Part shown: one piece after another, positions 1 to 8,154 of the stretch | Layout of the letters: every line of letters begins with the position of its first letter | Position numbering within the stretch: position 1 is the stretch's first letter | Assembly (NCBI GenBank): GCA_910584585.1 | Contig: CAJUBP010000007.1 | Location: forward strand, 57,372-121,371 | Direction: 5' to 3' | DNA: 64,000 bases | DNA from: an uncultured Lachnospiraceae bacterium | GTDB lineage: Bacteria > Bacillota > Clostridia > Lachnospirales > Lachnospiraceae | Position numbers and translations under genes: made by a program | The notes under the pieces: model-generated | Seen by the model: the letters and a program-made list of their open reading frames with translations, nothing else | Told to the model about the DNA's origin: nothing | Database searches by the model: none

Positions 1-1
1 C

Positions 2-934
2 CAGGTCTATGCCATGTACGGCATCACAGAGGATAAACTGCAGGGGATTCGGGAATACCGGAACGCTTATTATCAGGGCTGTGCCTTTTCCCTGTTTCTG
101 CTGTCTGTGGTATTGGTGGTCTTGTGCGGCGTCCTGCATGGATTCCAGTCGCAGATTTGCCTTTTTATGATTGCTTTTTCCGGCATTGAGGGAACGCTTC
201 TGGCACAGGAGAAGAGAGGGGGGAAGGTTCTGGACGCCATCTGCAAAATTCTCTATCTTCTGATGTTTCCGCTGATGATGGTGGTGTTTGTCTGTTTTGA
301 ATTGGGATATCAGGAGTATTATCTGATCCTGCCCTGGCTGGCGGTTTTTGGAATTTGTGTATTAGCGGCGGGAACGGCGGCGTATTTCTGCTACAATCCT
401 TACCGGAAAGAAAAACGGAAGGTAGGGGAAGCCAGAGACGCCCTCCGGGAAATTGAAAAAACAGCCCGGAAAGAAGTCCGGAAGAATCAGAAATCCAGGG
501 AAAAAGAAGAAAAGCAGCAGAAAAAACTCTTGAGCAGGGAAGCGGCCAGGCAGCAGAAGCAATTGGAAAAAGAAGAAAAACAGCGGCAAAAACGATTGGA
601 AAAAGAAGAAAAGCAACAGCAGAAGAGCCTGATAAAAGAAGAAAAGCAGCAGCAATTGCTCCAGGTAAAAAACGAAAAACAACAGGAGCTTCTGGAGAAA
701 AAAGATAATTTGCTGTCACGTTTCCAGAAAAGAGATGAAAAATCGGAAGCAGTGCCGGAAGAAGGGCAAGGAGAGCTGGAGGCAGTGCCGGAAGAAAGGC
801 AAGGAGAGTTGGAGGCAGGACGGCCGGAAACAGAAGAAATAGAAGAACCGGAAAGTGTGTTGAAGGAAGAACTGTTAAAACCGGAAGCAGAAGAAGTGCT
901 GGAAGAAGAGCAGGGAAAGCCCTTGGACGGATAG
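2..934 (+). CDS. Membrane protein with charged coiled-coil tail, 5' end outside window
   Basis: I do not recognise this protein. The frame is open to the left edge, so the ATG at 14 need not be the start and the gene is probably cut by the window. The first ~130 residues hold about four hydrophobic segments (near 25-45, 48-62, 77-97 and 103-125, counted from the ATG at 14). After them comes a long helix of Lys, Glu and Gln with repeated EKEEKQQ-like units (about 150-235), then an acidic tail with a duplicated VPEE-GQGELEA unit. This suggests a multi-pass membrane anchor with a cytoplasmic coiled coil. No catalytic motif is visible. The tail is low-complexity, so similarity searches with it would mislead. 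Confidence 0.7.
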   Translation, partial: QVYAMYGITEDKLQGIREYRNAYYQGCAFSLFLLSVVLVVLCGVLHGFQSQICLFMIAFSGIEGTLLAQEKRGGKVLDAICKILYLLMFPLMMVVFVCFELGYQEYYLILPWLAVFGICVLAAGTAAYFCYNPYRKEKRKVGEARDALREIEKTARKEVRKNQKSREKEEKQQKKLLSREAARQQKQLEKEEKQRQKRLEKEEKQQQKSLIKEEKQQQLLQVKNEKQQELLEKKDNLLSRFQKRDEKSEAVPEEGQGELEAVPEERQGELEAGRPETEEIEEPESVLKEELLKPEAEEVLEEEQGKPLDG

Positions 935-967
935 AGAGCCGCACATACGAAATAGACAATTTCTCAT

Positions 968-1133
968 CTAGTACTCCATCCGGCCAGAAATTACACTTGC
1001 GCCCTGCCTGATTCGTGCTAGTGCAAGGCAAAATTTCGACGGCGATGTGGTTCCATCGGCTAGGAATTTTAACGCCGCAATAGTGCGGAACAGGCAGGAC
1101 TCAAGTGTGATTTCTGGCCGGATGGAGTACTAG
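968..1133. repeat. Long imperfect palindrome (166 bp)
   Basis: The two ends are inverted copies: the left arm from CTAGTACTCCATCCGGCCAG (968) reappears reverse-complemented ending at 1133, and each arm runs about 40 bp with few mismatches. The centre has further short self-complementary stretches. This is the structure of a MITE-like or REP-like element. No second copy was seen in this window. It sits between the stop of the coiled-coil protein and a small minus-strand gene. Confidence 0.7.
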
Positions 1134-1157
1134 GAATAGGTGCGTGGAATCAATATT

Positions 1158-1274
1158 CTACGCACCTTGTGTATACAGTTTCTGAAAAAGGTTCCTGGTA
1201 AAATCCTCTATTTTTACTAAATCAGTCTCCGGCAGAGCCTTCATCATGGAAATTGTATTCTCAAGAGTGCTCAT
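1158..1274 (-). CDS. Small protein, 38 aa, possibly a shortened antitoxin-type gene
   Basis: An ATG at 1274 (minus strand) is preceded by a strong AAGGAGGG site and opens a 38-codon frame starting MSTLENTISMMKALPETD and ending LYTQGA. From memory the start resembles small Clostridial antitoxin-like proteins that are usually about twice as long; this is unverified. The stop lies just before the palindrome at 968-1133, so the original 3' half may have been lost there. A short hairpin (1138-1165, GGTGCGT/ACGCACC) overlaps the stop and could end transcription. It may be a real short gene or a remnant. Confidence 0.45.
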   Translation of the reverse strand: MSTLENTISMMKALPETDLVKIEDFTRNLFQKLYTQGA

Positions 1275-1481
1275 ATTGACCCTCCTTTTGGGATTAGTAT
1301 ACTTTCGGAATCTCTAAGCCCTATCTTATTCGACTTCCAAGATGCCAGTTTTATAAATTTCATTGCCTTAATTATAACATTTTATAGGCAAAGAATAAAC
1401 TCCTTTTGGAGAAAAACATAAACTTAACGTAACTTAACTTTTCAAACTTTCTAACAGCCATTCTCCCACATTTTCCCAGTT

Positions 1482-1509
1482 TTGGAATCCATAAAAAAGC
1501 AGATATTAT
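1482..1509 (+). promoter_or_regulatory. Candidate promoter for the YyaL-like gene
   Basis: TTGGAA (1482) and TATTAT (1504) are separated by 16 bp, about 35 bp before the start codon. The rest of 1275-1480 holds A+T-rich DNA with minus-strand promoter-like boxes (ATTATA near 1372) and no gene that I can support. Confidence 0.45.
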
Positions 1510-1542
1510 ACCAGAGACATTTTGAATCTGAGGTGATGAAAA

Positions 1543-3633
1543 CTGAGAAATCATTTGAAAAACCAGACAAGCCCCTATCTTCTGCAGCACCAGGGACACC
1601 CGGTTGAGTGGTATCCCTGGTGTGAGGAAGCTTTTGAGCGGGCGGCAAAAGAGGACAAGCCGGTATTTTTAAGCATCGGCTACAGCACCTGCCACTGGTG
1701 CCATGTGATGGCCCATGAGAATTTTGAGGATGAAGAGGTAGCGAAAGAGCTGAACCGTCATTTTATTTCTGTGAAAGTAGACAGAGAAGAGCGGCCGGAC
1801 ATTGACAGCATTTACATGACGGCCTGCGTGCTGTTTACCGGAAGCGGCGGGTGGCCGGCCAGTCTGTTTCTGACGCCGGATCGAAAGCCTTTTTATGCCG
1901 GAACTTATTTTCCCAGGGAGAGCGCTTACGGCCGGATTGGATTTCTGGATTTGCTGCGGGCTCTGCACAAGAGCTGGGAGCAGGACAGGCAGAAGCTGAC
2001 AGAATCTGCCAGAGAGCTGATTGAGCAGATGAAGGCGGTACAGGATACAGAGAAGTCCAGTCTTTCCTGGCAGCATTTATCTCTTCAGGCCGTGCGGCAG
2101 TTTAAGGGCAGCTTTGATGAGGCATACGGCGGATTCGGCGATGCCCCTAAATTTCCTATGGCCCACAATCTGATGTTTTTGATGGAATATTACCGGGTGA
2201 ACCGGGACAGGCGCGCCCTGGAAATGGCGGAAAAAACTCTGATGCAGATGTACCGGGGCGGGATCTTTGATCATATCGGCGGCGGATTTTCCAGATATTC
2301 CACCGACCGGTATTTTCTGGTGCCCCACTTTGAGAAAATGCTGTATGACAATGCCCTTCTGCTGATGGCCTACACCCAGGCTTATTCCGTCACCGGAAAA
2401 GAAATTTACCGGCAGGTGGCAAGGAAAACGGCCCAGTATATCCAGCGGGAAATGACGGATTCCGGCGGGGGTTTTTATTCTGCCCAGGACGCAGACAGCC
2501 AGGGGGAAGAAGGAAAATACTATGTGTTTGCCTGTGAAGAAATTACTTCCCTGCTGGGCAATTCCGCCGGAAGAAAATTTAATGAATATTTTAACATTAC
2601 CAGAGAAGGGAACTTTGAGGGGAAAAGCATCCCAAACCGGCTGCATAAGGAAAATGCAGAGGAGATTGTATACAGCGCAGCCGGAAGCGGCGGCTGCAGA
2701 CTCGGGCCCAATGGGGAAAATGCAGAGGGAACAATATACAGCGCATCTATACACAGGCTTAATGGGAAAAACGCAAAGGAGATCCTGTATTCCGGCGGAA
2801 GAGAGGAATATTCTCATACAGAACCGGAACGGCTGCTGTCTAAGGTGTACGCATATCGGAGACAGCGGTATCAGCTGTTTTTGGACGATAAAATTCTGAC
2901 TTCCTGGAATGGTTTGATGATAGGTGCTTTTGCCAGAATGTATCGGATTTTCGGACAGGACAGTTATCTGCGCCAGGCTAAGTCAGCCTGTGAATTTTTG
3001 GAAAAACAGGCCGGGAAAAAGGATATTTTGTTTGTAAGCTGCCGCAGAGGCCGCTGCCAGGGAACCGGTTTTTTGGAGGACTACGCATTTTATGGATTCG
3101 GGCTGATTGAACTTTACGGCGCTTGTCTGGAGCAAAGATACCTGGAACTGGCAGAGCATTACTGCGAGAGGGCGATGGAACTTTTTGCAGATAAAGAAAA
3201 GGGAGGATTTTTCCTCTATGGAACGGAAAATGAGCCTTTGATTGCCCCTTCCAAAGAGACTTACGACGGCGCGGTTCCCAGCGGCAACTCCGTGATGGCT
3301 TACAATCTGGTAAAGCTGTGGCAGATTACCGGAAAGGAAGAATGGAGAAAGCAGGCGGAAAGGCAATTGGATTTTCTTTCCTTCTTTGCGGAGCAGTATC
3401 CGGCGGGCCAGAGTTTTTCCCTGCTGGCGGCTCTTTTGTACCAGAATCCCCCGGAACATATCGTGGCTGTTTTGAAGGAAGAGAAAGATTTGAAGAAATT
3501 GCAGAAGCTGTATGGAAAAGATGCGGATATTGTGGCATTGTGGGAGGAAACGGAAGAATACGAGAGAATCAATCACCGGGCCACTCTGTATATCTGCAGA
3601 GAGGGCAGCTGCAGGCCGCCGGTGAATTTGTAA
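1543..3633 (+). CDS. YyaL/DUF255 thioredoxin-domain protein (spermatogenesis-associated protein 20 family)
   Basis: Family members carry an N-terminal thioredoxin-like domain (DUF255) and an (alpha/alpha)6 barrel like those of sugar epimerases; the biochemical role is unsettled. The sequence shows the family signatures SPYLLQH, the CHWCH thiol motif near residue 45, and VDREERPD, and at ~696 aa it has the usual length. No ATG lies in frame at the 5' end. I chose CTG at 1543 because a GAGGTGA site ends 7 bp before it and the residues it adds (RNHL) match the conserved N-R-L before the SPYLLQH block; the alternative is TTG at 1555. Residues ~367-416 contain three tandem ENAEEIVYSA-like units, which look like an insertion. 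It appears to be a single-gene unit. Confidence 0.85.
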   Translation: MRNHLKNQTSPYLLQHQGHPVEWYPWCEEAFERAAKEDKPVFLSIGYSTCHWCHVMAHENFEDEEVAKELNRHFISVKVDREERPDIDSIYMTACVLFTGSGGWPASLFLTPDRKPFYAGTYFPRESAYGRIGFLDLLRALHKSWEQDRQKLTESARELIEQMKAVQDTEKSSLSWQHLSLQAVRQFKGSFDEAYGGFGDAPKFPMAHNLMFLMEYYRVNRDRRALEMAEKTLMQMYRGGIFDHIGGGFSRYSTDRYFLVPHFEKMLYDNALLLMAYTQAYSVTGKEIYRQVARKTAQYIQREMTDSGGGFYSAQDADSQGEEGKYYVFACEEITSLLGNSAGRKFNEYFNITREGNFEGKSIPNRLHKENAEEIVYSAAGSGGCRLGPNGENAEGTIYSASIHRLNGKNAKEILYSGGREEYSHTEPERLLSKVYAYRRQRYQLFLDDKILTSWNGLMIGAFARMYRIFGQDSYLRQAKSACEFLEKQAGKKDILFVSCRRGRCQGTGFLEDYAFYGFGLIELYGACLEQRYLELAEHYCERAMELFADKEKGGFFLYGTENEPLIAPSKETYDGAVPSGNSVMAYNLVKLWQITGKEEWRKQAERQLDFLSFFAEQYPAGQSFSLLAALLYQNPPEHIVAVLKEEKDLKKLQKLYGKDADIVALWEETEEYERINHRATLYICREGSCRPPVNL

Positions 3634-3670
3634 TTCTGATATACAGGATATGAAAAAATTTGAGCCATAG

Positions 3671-3699
3671 CTGACAAAATCCTTCTCCCATGTTACAAT
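3671..3699 (+). promoter_or_regulatory. Promoter of the sigma-like gene
   Basis: CTGACA (3671) and TACAAT (3694) are spaced by 17 bp with a TGT immediately before the -10 box (extended -10). It lies 25 bp before the start codon, which has GCAGGAGGAG as its ribosome site. Confidence 0.6.
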
Positions 3700-3723
3700 A
3701 GCAGGGAAAGGCAGGAGGAGTTT

Positions 3724-4560
3724 ATGGTAGATAAAACAGTATTTATGGAAACGCTTCGTTCCGTGCAGGAATTGGCAAAGGCTTCTTCGGAGCCTATGAG
3801 CCGTGAGGAGCTTTTAGAATATTTTAAGGATATGGAGTTATCGGCAGAGCAGCGGGAGTTGGTTTACCAATATTTTCAAAGTTCTGGAGAACCAGAAGAT
3901 TCCGGCCAGGCGGCCCGGGATTTTGGCCGGAAGCCTTCCGGGCCTGGGAGTTCAGACTTACCGAGCAGGGGCAGGAAAACTTCCCATTCAAAACATTATC
4001 AGATGTATCTGAATGATATCAGTAAAATTTCCGATTTGTCACAGGAAGGGAAGTCAGAGCTGTATCAAAGGCTTTTATGCGGAGATAGGTCAGCAATTTC
4101 CGCTATTTCCGGCCAGTGGCTGAAAAAGATTACGGATATTGCCAAATCTTATGTGACCAGCCGCGCGCTGGTGGAGGATTTGGTGCAGGAAGGAAATATG
4201 GGCCTTTTGCTGGGAATGGAACAACTGCTGGGATCAAAAGAACAGTGCGGGGAATTGGACTTTGACAGTACCCCCGCCGTCATGCCCAGCGGGCCGCATG
4301 GACATCCTGCGATAGAACAGCAGCTGGAAGCTTATGTCAGAGAAGCGATGGAGCAGTACCGCAGGGAAGCAGAGGGAACGGATCACGGAGAAAGCGCCAT
4401 TTTAGCGAAGGTCAATCTGGTGTATGAGGCCCAGAAGATTCTGGCAGAGGAAAACGGAACCATCCCGTCCATGCAGGAATTAAGCGAATACACCAGGATT
4501 CCCGTTGAGGAAGTGGGCGATATTATGGCGTTGTCCCGGAAAAAGGGAGAGAAACTGTAG
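3724..4560 (+). CDS. Sigma-70-like protein lacking regions 2.4 and 4
   Basis: 278 aa. Residues ~93-175 resemble sigma-70 regions 1.2-2.2: YLNDISKISDLS...GDRSAISAI...YVTSRALVEDLVQEGNMGLL recalls the core-polymerase-binding segment of primary sigma factors (DLIQEGNLGL). Residues ~232-272 (LAEENGTIPSMQELSEYTRIPVEEVGDI) resemble region 3. The -10-recognising aromatic/basic helix of region 2.4 and the -35-binding region 4 cannot be found. The N-terminus (1-90) is a separate segment with a Ser/Gly/Arg linker. I infer a protein that might bind core RNA polymerase without selecting promoters, or a decayed sigma paralogue. A DUF3006-like gene follows at 60 bp and may be co-transcribed. Confidence 0.65.
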   Translation: MVDKTVFMETLRSVQELAKASSEPMSREELLEYFKDMELSAEQRELVYQYFQSSGEPEDSGQAARDFGRKPSGPGSSDLPSRGRKTSHSKHYQMYLNDISKISDLSQEGKSELYQRLLCGDRSAISAISGQWLKKITDIAKSYVTSRALVEDLVQEGNMGLLLGMEQLLGSKEQCGELDFDSTPAVMPSGPHGHPAIEQQLEAYVREAMEQYRREAEGTDHGESAILAKVNLVYEAQKILAEENGTIPSMQELSEYTRIPVEEVGDIMALSRKKGEKL

Positions 4561-4619
4561 AGGAACCTTTTTTCTGAGAGCGAAAGCATGCCGGCTGAAA
4601 TGGGAGGAGGAGAGAAATC

Positions 4620-4796
4620 ATGAATTTTGGACCGATAGAATACACGGTAGCGCGGATTGACGGAGATTATGCGTATCTGCAGCAGGCAGACCGTCCGGAG
4701 GAAGAGCTGAAATGCGTGGCAAGGGCTTTGCTTCCGCCGGAGCTTGCAGAGGGTTCGCTGCTTCATTATGAGATGATGGAATATACGCTGAAATAA
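4620..4796 (+). CDS. Small DUF3006-like protein, 58 aa
   Basis: A short gene with a clear GGAGGAGGAG ribosome site 6-10 bp before ATG 4620. The protein begins MNFGPIEYTVARIDGDYAYL and has the pattern of DUF3006 proteins: a short beta strand, (D)R-x-E/D-GDYA, then a segment ending ...LPPELAEGSLLHYE, reminiscent of P-x-x-L-P-G-x-K-E-G-D-V. The function of that family is not known. It probably belongs to the same transcript as the sigma-like gene. The next gene is convergent, with 51 bp between the stops and no clear terminator. Confidence 0.65.
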   Translation: MNFGPIEYTVARIDGDYAYLQQADRPEEELKCVARALLPPELAEGSLLHYEMMEYTLK

Positions 4797-4847
4797 AGGG
4801 GCAGGGATGTCTCATTTGCCAAAGGATTTGCTGTTTTTCTAAGCGTT

Positions 4848-6203
4848 TTACCACTGGAATCTCTGCTGCCGGCATACCAGCAGGAGGCCCCGCACGCACA
4901 GTTCTGCGCACATGGCAAGCCAGACGCCGGGAAGCCCCCATTGCCCCACCAAAAGGACGGACAGCGTCAGCCGCACGCCCCAGATGCTTGCCAGATTTAA
5001 CAGGCAGGGAATCAGGGAATCCCCGGCGCCCCGAAGGGCTCCGGAGGCCACAATGGAGGCGGCGTAGAAAGGTTCCGCGAATAATTCGATCCGCAGTACC
5101 TCAGAGGCCAAAGACTGTACCTGAGGATCCGGGGTCAGCATCCGGAAAATTGCGGGGCATACAAAATACATCAGAATCCCGGCCAGCGTCATAATTGCGC
5201 AGCCCAGCAGCGTGGACAGATTGGAAAAGCTTTTGGCCAGCGTTTTCCTGCCGGCCCCGATGCTTTGCCCTACCAATGTGGTGGCGGCGTTTGCAATTCC
5301 GTAACCTGGCATATAGCAGATGCTTTCTGCTGTAACCGCGATGGAGTTGGCAGCCATGGCGACGGTGCCCAGAGGGGCAATGATGCGGGTGGAGAGAATC
5401 ATTGCTCCGCAGATGGCAATATGTTCAAATCCCATGGGCAGTCCGATGGTTATCATGCGGGACAGAATGTCCCTGCGGCAGGGGCAGGGTTCTTTCCGGT
5501 TGATGCTAAGGCTGGGAGAACGAAAGCACACGGCCCAGAGCTTGGCCAGGCAGATCACCGCTGTGGCCAGAGCAGTGCCCAATGCCGCGCCGGGCACGCC
5601 CCAGAACTGGATGAACAGCATATTGAAAATGACATCCAGGCCGCACATAGTTCCATCCAGAATCGCTGGTATTTTCATATTTCCGCTGCACTGAAGCATG
5701 GAACCGGCCAGGCTCTGCAGCTGAAAGAAGGGCAGAGAACAGGAATAGATCAGAAAATAGGCGGAAGCGTCCTTACGGATATCAGTTCCCGCCCCCAGCC
5801 ATATGGGCAGAGAGGCGCTGATCAGAATTCCTGCCGTCATCAGGATTCCGGAAAAACAGAGGGCAAAAATCAGTCCATGCTTTAAGACTTGTCTTGCCTC
5901 TTTGTCCTGCCCTGCTCCGATTTTCTGGGCGGCCTGTACGGAAAATCCGGTAGACACGGCGCTGCACAGGCCGTTTAACAGCCAGGTGCTGGTGGAAACC
6001 ACGCCGATGGCGGCGGACGCGCCTGCGCCCAGACTGCCCACCATTGCAGTGTCAATATACTGCATCATGATGGAGGTAAGCTGCGCTAAAATTGCTGGAA
6101 CGCTGAAACGCCATACGGCGGATAATTTCTGTCTTCGTCCCGGGTCATGGTCCTGCCTTAACAGGGCGGCAAGTAATTGTTCATTTGCTGTGGCTTTTTT
6201 CAT
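4848..6203 (-). CDS. MATE family multidrug/metabolite efflux transporter
   Basis: About 451 aa with the two-lobed, roughly 12-helix layout of MATE antiporters, which expel cationic or organic compounds using Na+ or H+ gradients. The N-terminal lobe starts RRQKLSAVWRFSVPAILAQL and has the typical TAMVGSLG segment. The second lobe contains GLPMGFEHIAICGAMIL. I chose ATG 6203 (MKKATANEQ) because an AAAGG site lies 10 bp upstream; in-frame ATGs at 6242 and 6260 lack a ribosome site. It is transcribed alone from a good promoter at 6349-6377. The substrate cannot be inferred. Confidence 0.9.
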   Translation of the reverse strand: MKKATANEQLLAALLRQDHDPGRRQKLSAVWRFSVPAILAQLTSIMMQYIDTAMVGSLGAGASAAIGVVSTSTWLLNGLCSAVSTGFSVQAAQKIGAGQDKEARQVLKHGLIFALCFSGILMTAGILISASLPIWLGAGTDIRKDASAYFLIYSCSLPFFQLQSLAGSMLQCSGNMKIPAILDGTMCGLDVIFNMLFIQFWGVPGAALGTALATAVICLAKLWAVCFRSPSLSINRKEPCPCRRDILSRMITIGLPMGFEHIAICGAMILSTRIIAPLGTVAMAANSIAVTAESICYMPGYGIANAATTLVGQSIGAGRKTLAKSFSNLSTLLGCAIMTLAGILMYFVCPAIFRMLTPDPQVQSLASEVLRIELFAEPFYAASIVASGALRGAGDSLIPCLLNLASIWGVRLTLSVLLVGQWGLPGVWLAMCAELCVRGLLLVCRQQRFQW

Positions 6204-6348
6204 CTTTTGAATACCTTTCTGTCCGGCAGGCTGTATCGTCATTCCAGATTTACGCAACATTGGAATAGTTTATGATAGAGATTTCCTGCGTCAGTCTTTT
6301 TGTCTGTTCTGACAGTTCTTCCAATCGTTTTAGTATATCGCTTGTACT

Positions 6349-6377
6349 ATTATACATAATATTTCCCGATAGTTCAA
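6349..6377 (-). promoter_or_regulatory. Promoter of the MATE gene
   Basis: On the minus strand TTGAAC (6377-6372) and TATAAT (6354-6349) are spaced by 17 bp. This leaves a leader of about 140 nt before ATG 6203. Confidence 0.7.
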
Positions 6378-6427
6378 TTTTTTTGCGGCATATACAAAAT
6401 ATTTCAAGAAATACCCTGTATATGCCT

Positions 6428-6491
6428 TAGTGCTGCGGCGAACGTTTCATATTGAGATCCTGACTTTCCTGTGTATCGAAATATAGATTGT
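6428..6491 (-). repeat. Short copy of the palindromic repeat family
   Basis: On the minus strand it begins ACAATCTATATTTCGATACA, the end signature of the family, and runs through CAGGAAAG...CAATATGAAACG to a partial GC-rich arm. It lacks the ~130-nt core found in the full copies at 9405-9660 and 50391-50612. It lies directly after the stop of dpaB and may serve as its 3' hairpin. Confidence 0.7.
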
Positions 6492-6499
6492 ATCAGGAC

Positions 6500-7105
6500 T
6501 CAGGATACCGCCCCGTGCGGGCTTCGGATCACCGGCTGGATCTGCCTGCCCTTAAGGGCGCAGTCAATGGTTTCCGGCAGAAGCTCTGTAAAAGCTGTCA
6601 TGGAGTTGGGCTTTGCCTGATAGTCATCCTGGCCGAAGGGGACGAAATAGATGTTTTTTGTGTTCAGCAGGATGCCGATGTTTTTCAGGTTCATGCCCAG
6701 GGCGTCGTTGGTGGATAAAGAGAGCACCAGAGGCCGGTTGTTGCGCAGATGGGATTTGGCCGCCATCAGCACAGGAGTGTCGGAAATGCCGTTTGCCAGT
6801 TTGGATAAGGTATTTCCGGTGCAGGGCGCGATGACAAGAATATCCATCAAGCCTTTGGGACCGATGGGCTCCGCGCCCGGTATGGTGGTAATGGGTTCTT
6901 TGCCGGTAAGGGTTTTCGCCCGTTCCAGGAAAGAGGCGCTTGTGCCGAATCTGGAATCCAGATGGGAGGCGTTTAGTGAGAATACGGGCAGCAGGCTGGC
7001 CCCGGTTTTCTTTAACTCTTCCAGTGCGGTGAAAATTTTTTCATAGGTGCAGAAGGAACCGGTAAAGCCGATTCCGATGGATTTATCGTGAAAATCATAT
7101 GACAT
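6500..7105 (-). CDS. dpaB: Dipicolinate synthase subunit B
   Basis: 201 aa flavoprotein-like subunit that, with DpaA, makes dipicolinic acid from the lysine-pathway intermediate dihydrodipicolinate. It acts in the mother cell during sporulation; the product is loaded into the spore core with calcium. The sequence has the Rossmann-like IGIGFTGSFCTY start and the conserved VIAPCTGNTLSKLANGI block of this family. The start overlaps the 3' end of dpaA by 11 bp, so translation is probably coupled. A palindromic repeat lies just after the stop. Its presence implies that the organism forms heat-resistant spores. Confidence 0.92.
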   Translation of the reverse strand: MSYDFHDKSIGIGFTGSFCTYEKIFTALEELKKTGASLLPVFSLNASHLDSRFGTSASFLERAKTLTGKEPITTIPGAEPIGPKGLMDILVIAPCTGNTLSKLANGISDTPVLMAAKSHLRNNRPLVLSLSTNDALGMNLKNIGILLNTKNIYFVPFGQDDYQAKPNSMTAFTELLPETIDCALKGRQIQPVIRSPHGAVS

Positions 7106-7967
7106 AATCTGTAATCCTTTCTATTGTCTTTCCTGTGATCTGCCCGGCAGCAGCGGGAGAAAAACGTCCCGGAAGGCCTGGAAGCCGGAAATAAGGCAGC
7201 AGGTAATCCTCCGTTACATTTCCGGGAAAACCAAAGGGAGAGGACGCAATGTCAAAAATGTGGCAGGAGCCGGGAAGCTCCTGAATCCATTCCGGTTCTA
7301 AAACGGCGGCGGGGATGGTGTTGACGACCAGATTGCAATGGGGCAGCACCGCGGCAAAGTCCTTTTTTTGAATGGGACAGATTCCTTTCTTTTCCGCCAG
7401 GGCCCGTTTTTCCTGATCCTGTTCCAACAGGTAAATGCTGCGGCACAGAGGATGAAGCAGCGTGCCGATGGCCGAGCCGCAGCAGCCGTATCCTAAAAGC
7501 AGCGTCCGGGCCGAGGACAGAGAAAAGGGGGTGAAGCGTATCACTTCGGATAAGAGCCCCTCTGCGGTGAGCAACGCGTTTTCTCTGGCAAAAACAGGGG
7601 ACTGGGAGAACTGGAAGACCCTGCAGTTTTTTTCTTCCAATTCCTGGATTTTGTCTGAGGAAAGGCTGTAGACAGCCAGAGTCTGCCCGGGCGCAATGGT
7701 TTTCCACAATTCCTCTAAGGGGCAGGGCTGATACTGTCCGTCTGCCTGAAACAGGCGTGAGCCGTCTTTGGAAAGGGGCGTTGGCAGAAGAACAATCTCA
7801 GCCTGTGAAAGGGCCAGAGTCAGGTCATTTTCCAGGACAATGCCAGGATTGTATGGGAAATCCGGAGTATGGAAGCAGGTTACGTGGAAGCCGCAGGAAA
7901 GGAGATATTCTGCCGTGTAACACTGCCGCAGATCTCCGCCGAGGATTGCAATGGATGATTTTGCCAT
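7095..7967 (-). CDS. dpaA: Dipicolinate synthase subunit A
   Basis: 290 aa. First gene of the two-gene dpaAB operon; an NAD(P)-binding dehydrogenase-like subunit. The N-terminus SSIAILGGDLRQCYTAEYL carries the GGDxR signature of DpaA/SpoVFA, and a second nucleotide-binding motif appears at LLLGYGCCGSAIGTLL (about residues 155-170). A TTGGAGGAAG ribosome site precedes ATG 7967. Unlike the Bacillus locus there are no lysine-pathway genes beside it. Expression is expected from a mother-cell sigma factor; a possible -10 box is noted upstream. Only 187 bp separate its start from the divergent LytTR gene. Confidence 0.92.
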   Translation of the reverse strand: MAKSSIAILGGDLRQCYTAEYLLSCGFHVTCFHTPDFPYNPGIVLENDLTLALSQAEIVLLPTPLSKDGSRLFQADGQYQPCPLEELWKTIAPGQTLAVYSLSSDKIQELEEKNCRVFQFSQSPVFARENALLTAEGLLSEVIRFTPFSLSSARTLLLGYGCCGSAIGTLLHPLCRSIYLLEQDQEKRALAEKKGICPIQKKDFAAVLPHCNLVVNTIPAAVLEPEWIQELPGSCHIFDIASSPFGFPGNVTEDYLLPYFRLPGLPGRFSPAAAGQITGKTIERITDYVI

Positions 7968-7996
7968 GTGCTTCCTCCAATTTCTGTTATCTCTAC

Positions 7997-8004
7997 AATA
8001 TATG
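7997..8004 (-). promoter_or_regulatory. Possible mother-cell sigma -10 box for dpaAB
   Basis: On the minus strand CATATATT lies about 30 bp before the dpaA start and resembles the CATA-rich -10 element of sigma-E/sigma-K promoters. I could not identify a convincing -35 element, so this is tentative. Confidence 0.3.
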
Positions 8005-8102
8005 AGGAAAAGGAAAAATGGTGTTTGGATTTTTGAATTGTTTCAGGCAGAGCAGGATCCGTGCCGGTTGGCTTTGAAATCGGACCTCTTGGTCTTTTCC
8101 TG

Positions 8103-8131
8103 TTTACAAAGGCTGACAGGATCGTTATACT
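8103..8131 (+). promoter_or_regulatory. Promoter of the LytTR-LiaF-like operon
   Basis: TTTACA (8103) and TATACT (8126) are separated by 17 bp, about 24 bp before ATG 8155. The leader is therefore short. Confidence 0.65.
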
Positions 8132-8154
8132 CAAGGGCAATGGAGGAACGGGAA

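Noticed and set aside
165..1031. Minus-strand open frame opposite the coiled-coil protein, rich in Leu, Phe and Pro
   Set aside because: It mirrors the Lys/Glu/Gln-rich codons of the plus-strand gene and has no ribosome site or recognisable domain.
1370..1430. Possible hairpin TTGCCT...AGGCAA and ACTCC-TTTT-GGAG as a terminator or riboswitch before the YyaL gene
   Set aside because: Stems are short and A/T-rich with no T-run in the right place; no riboswitch consensus was recognised.
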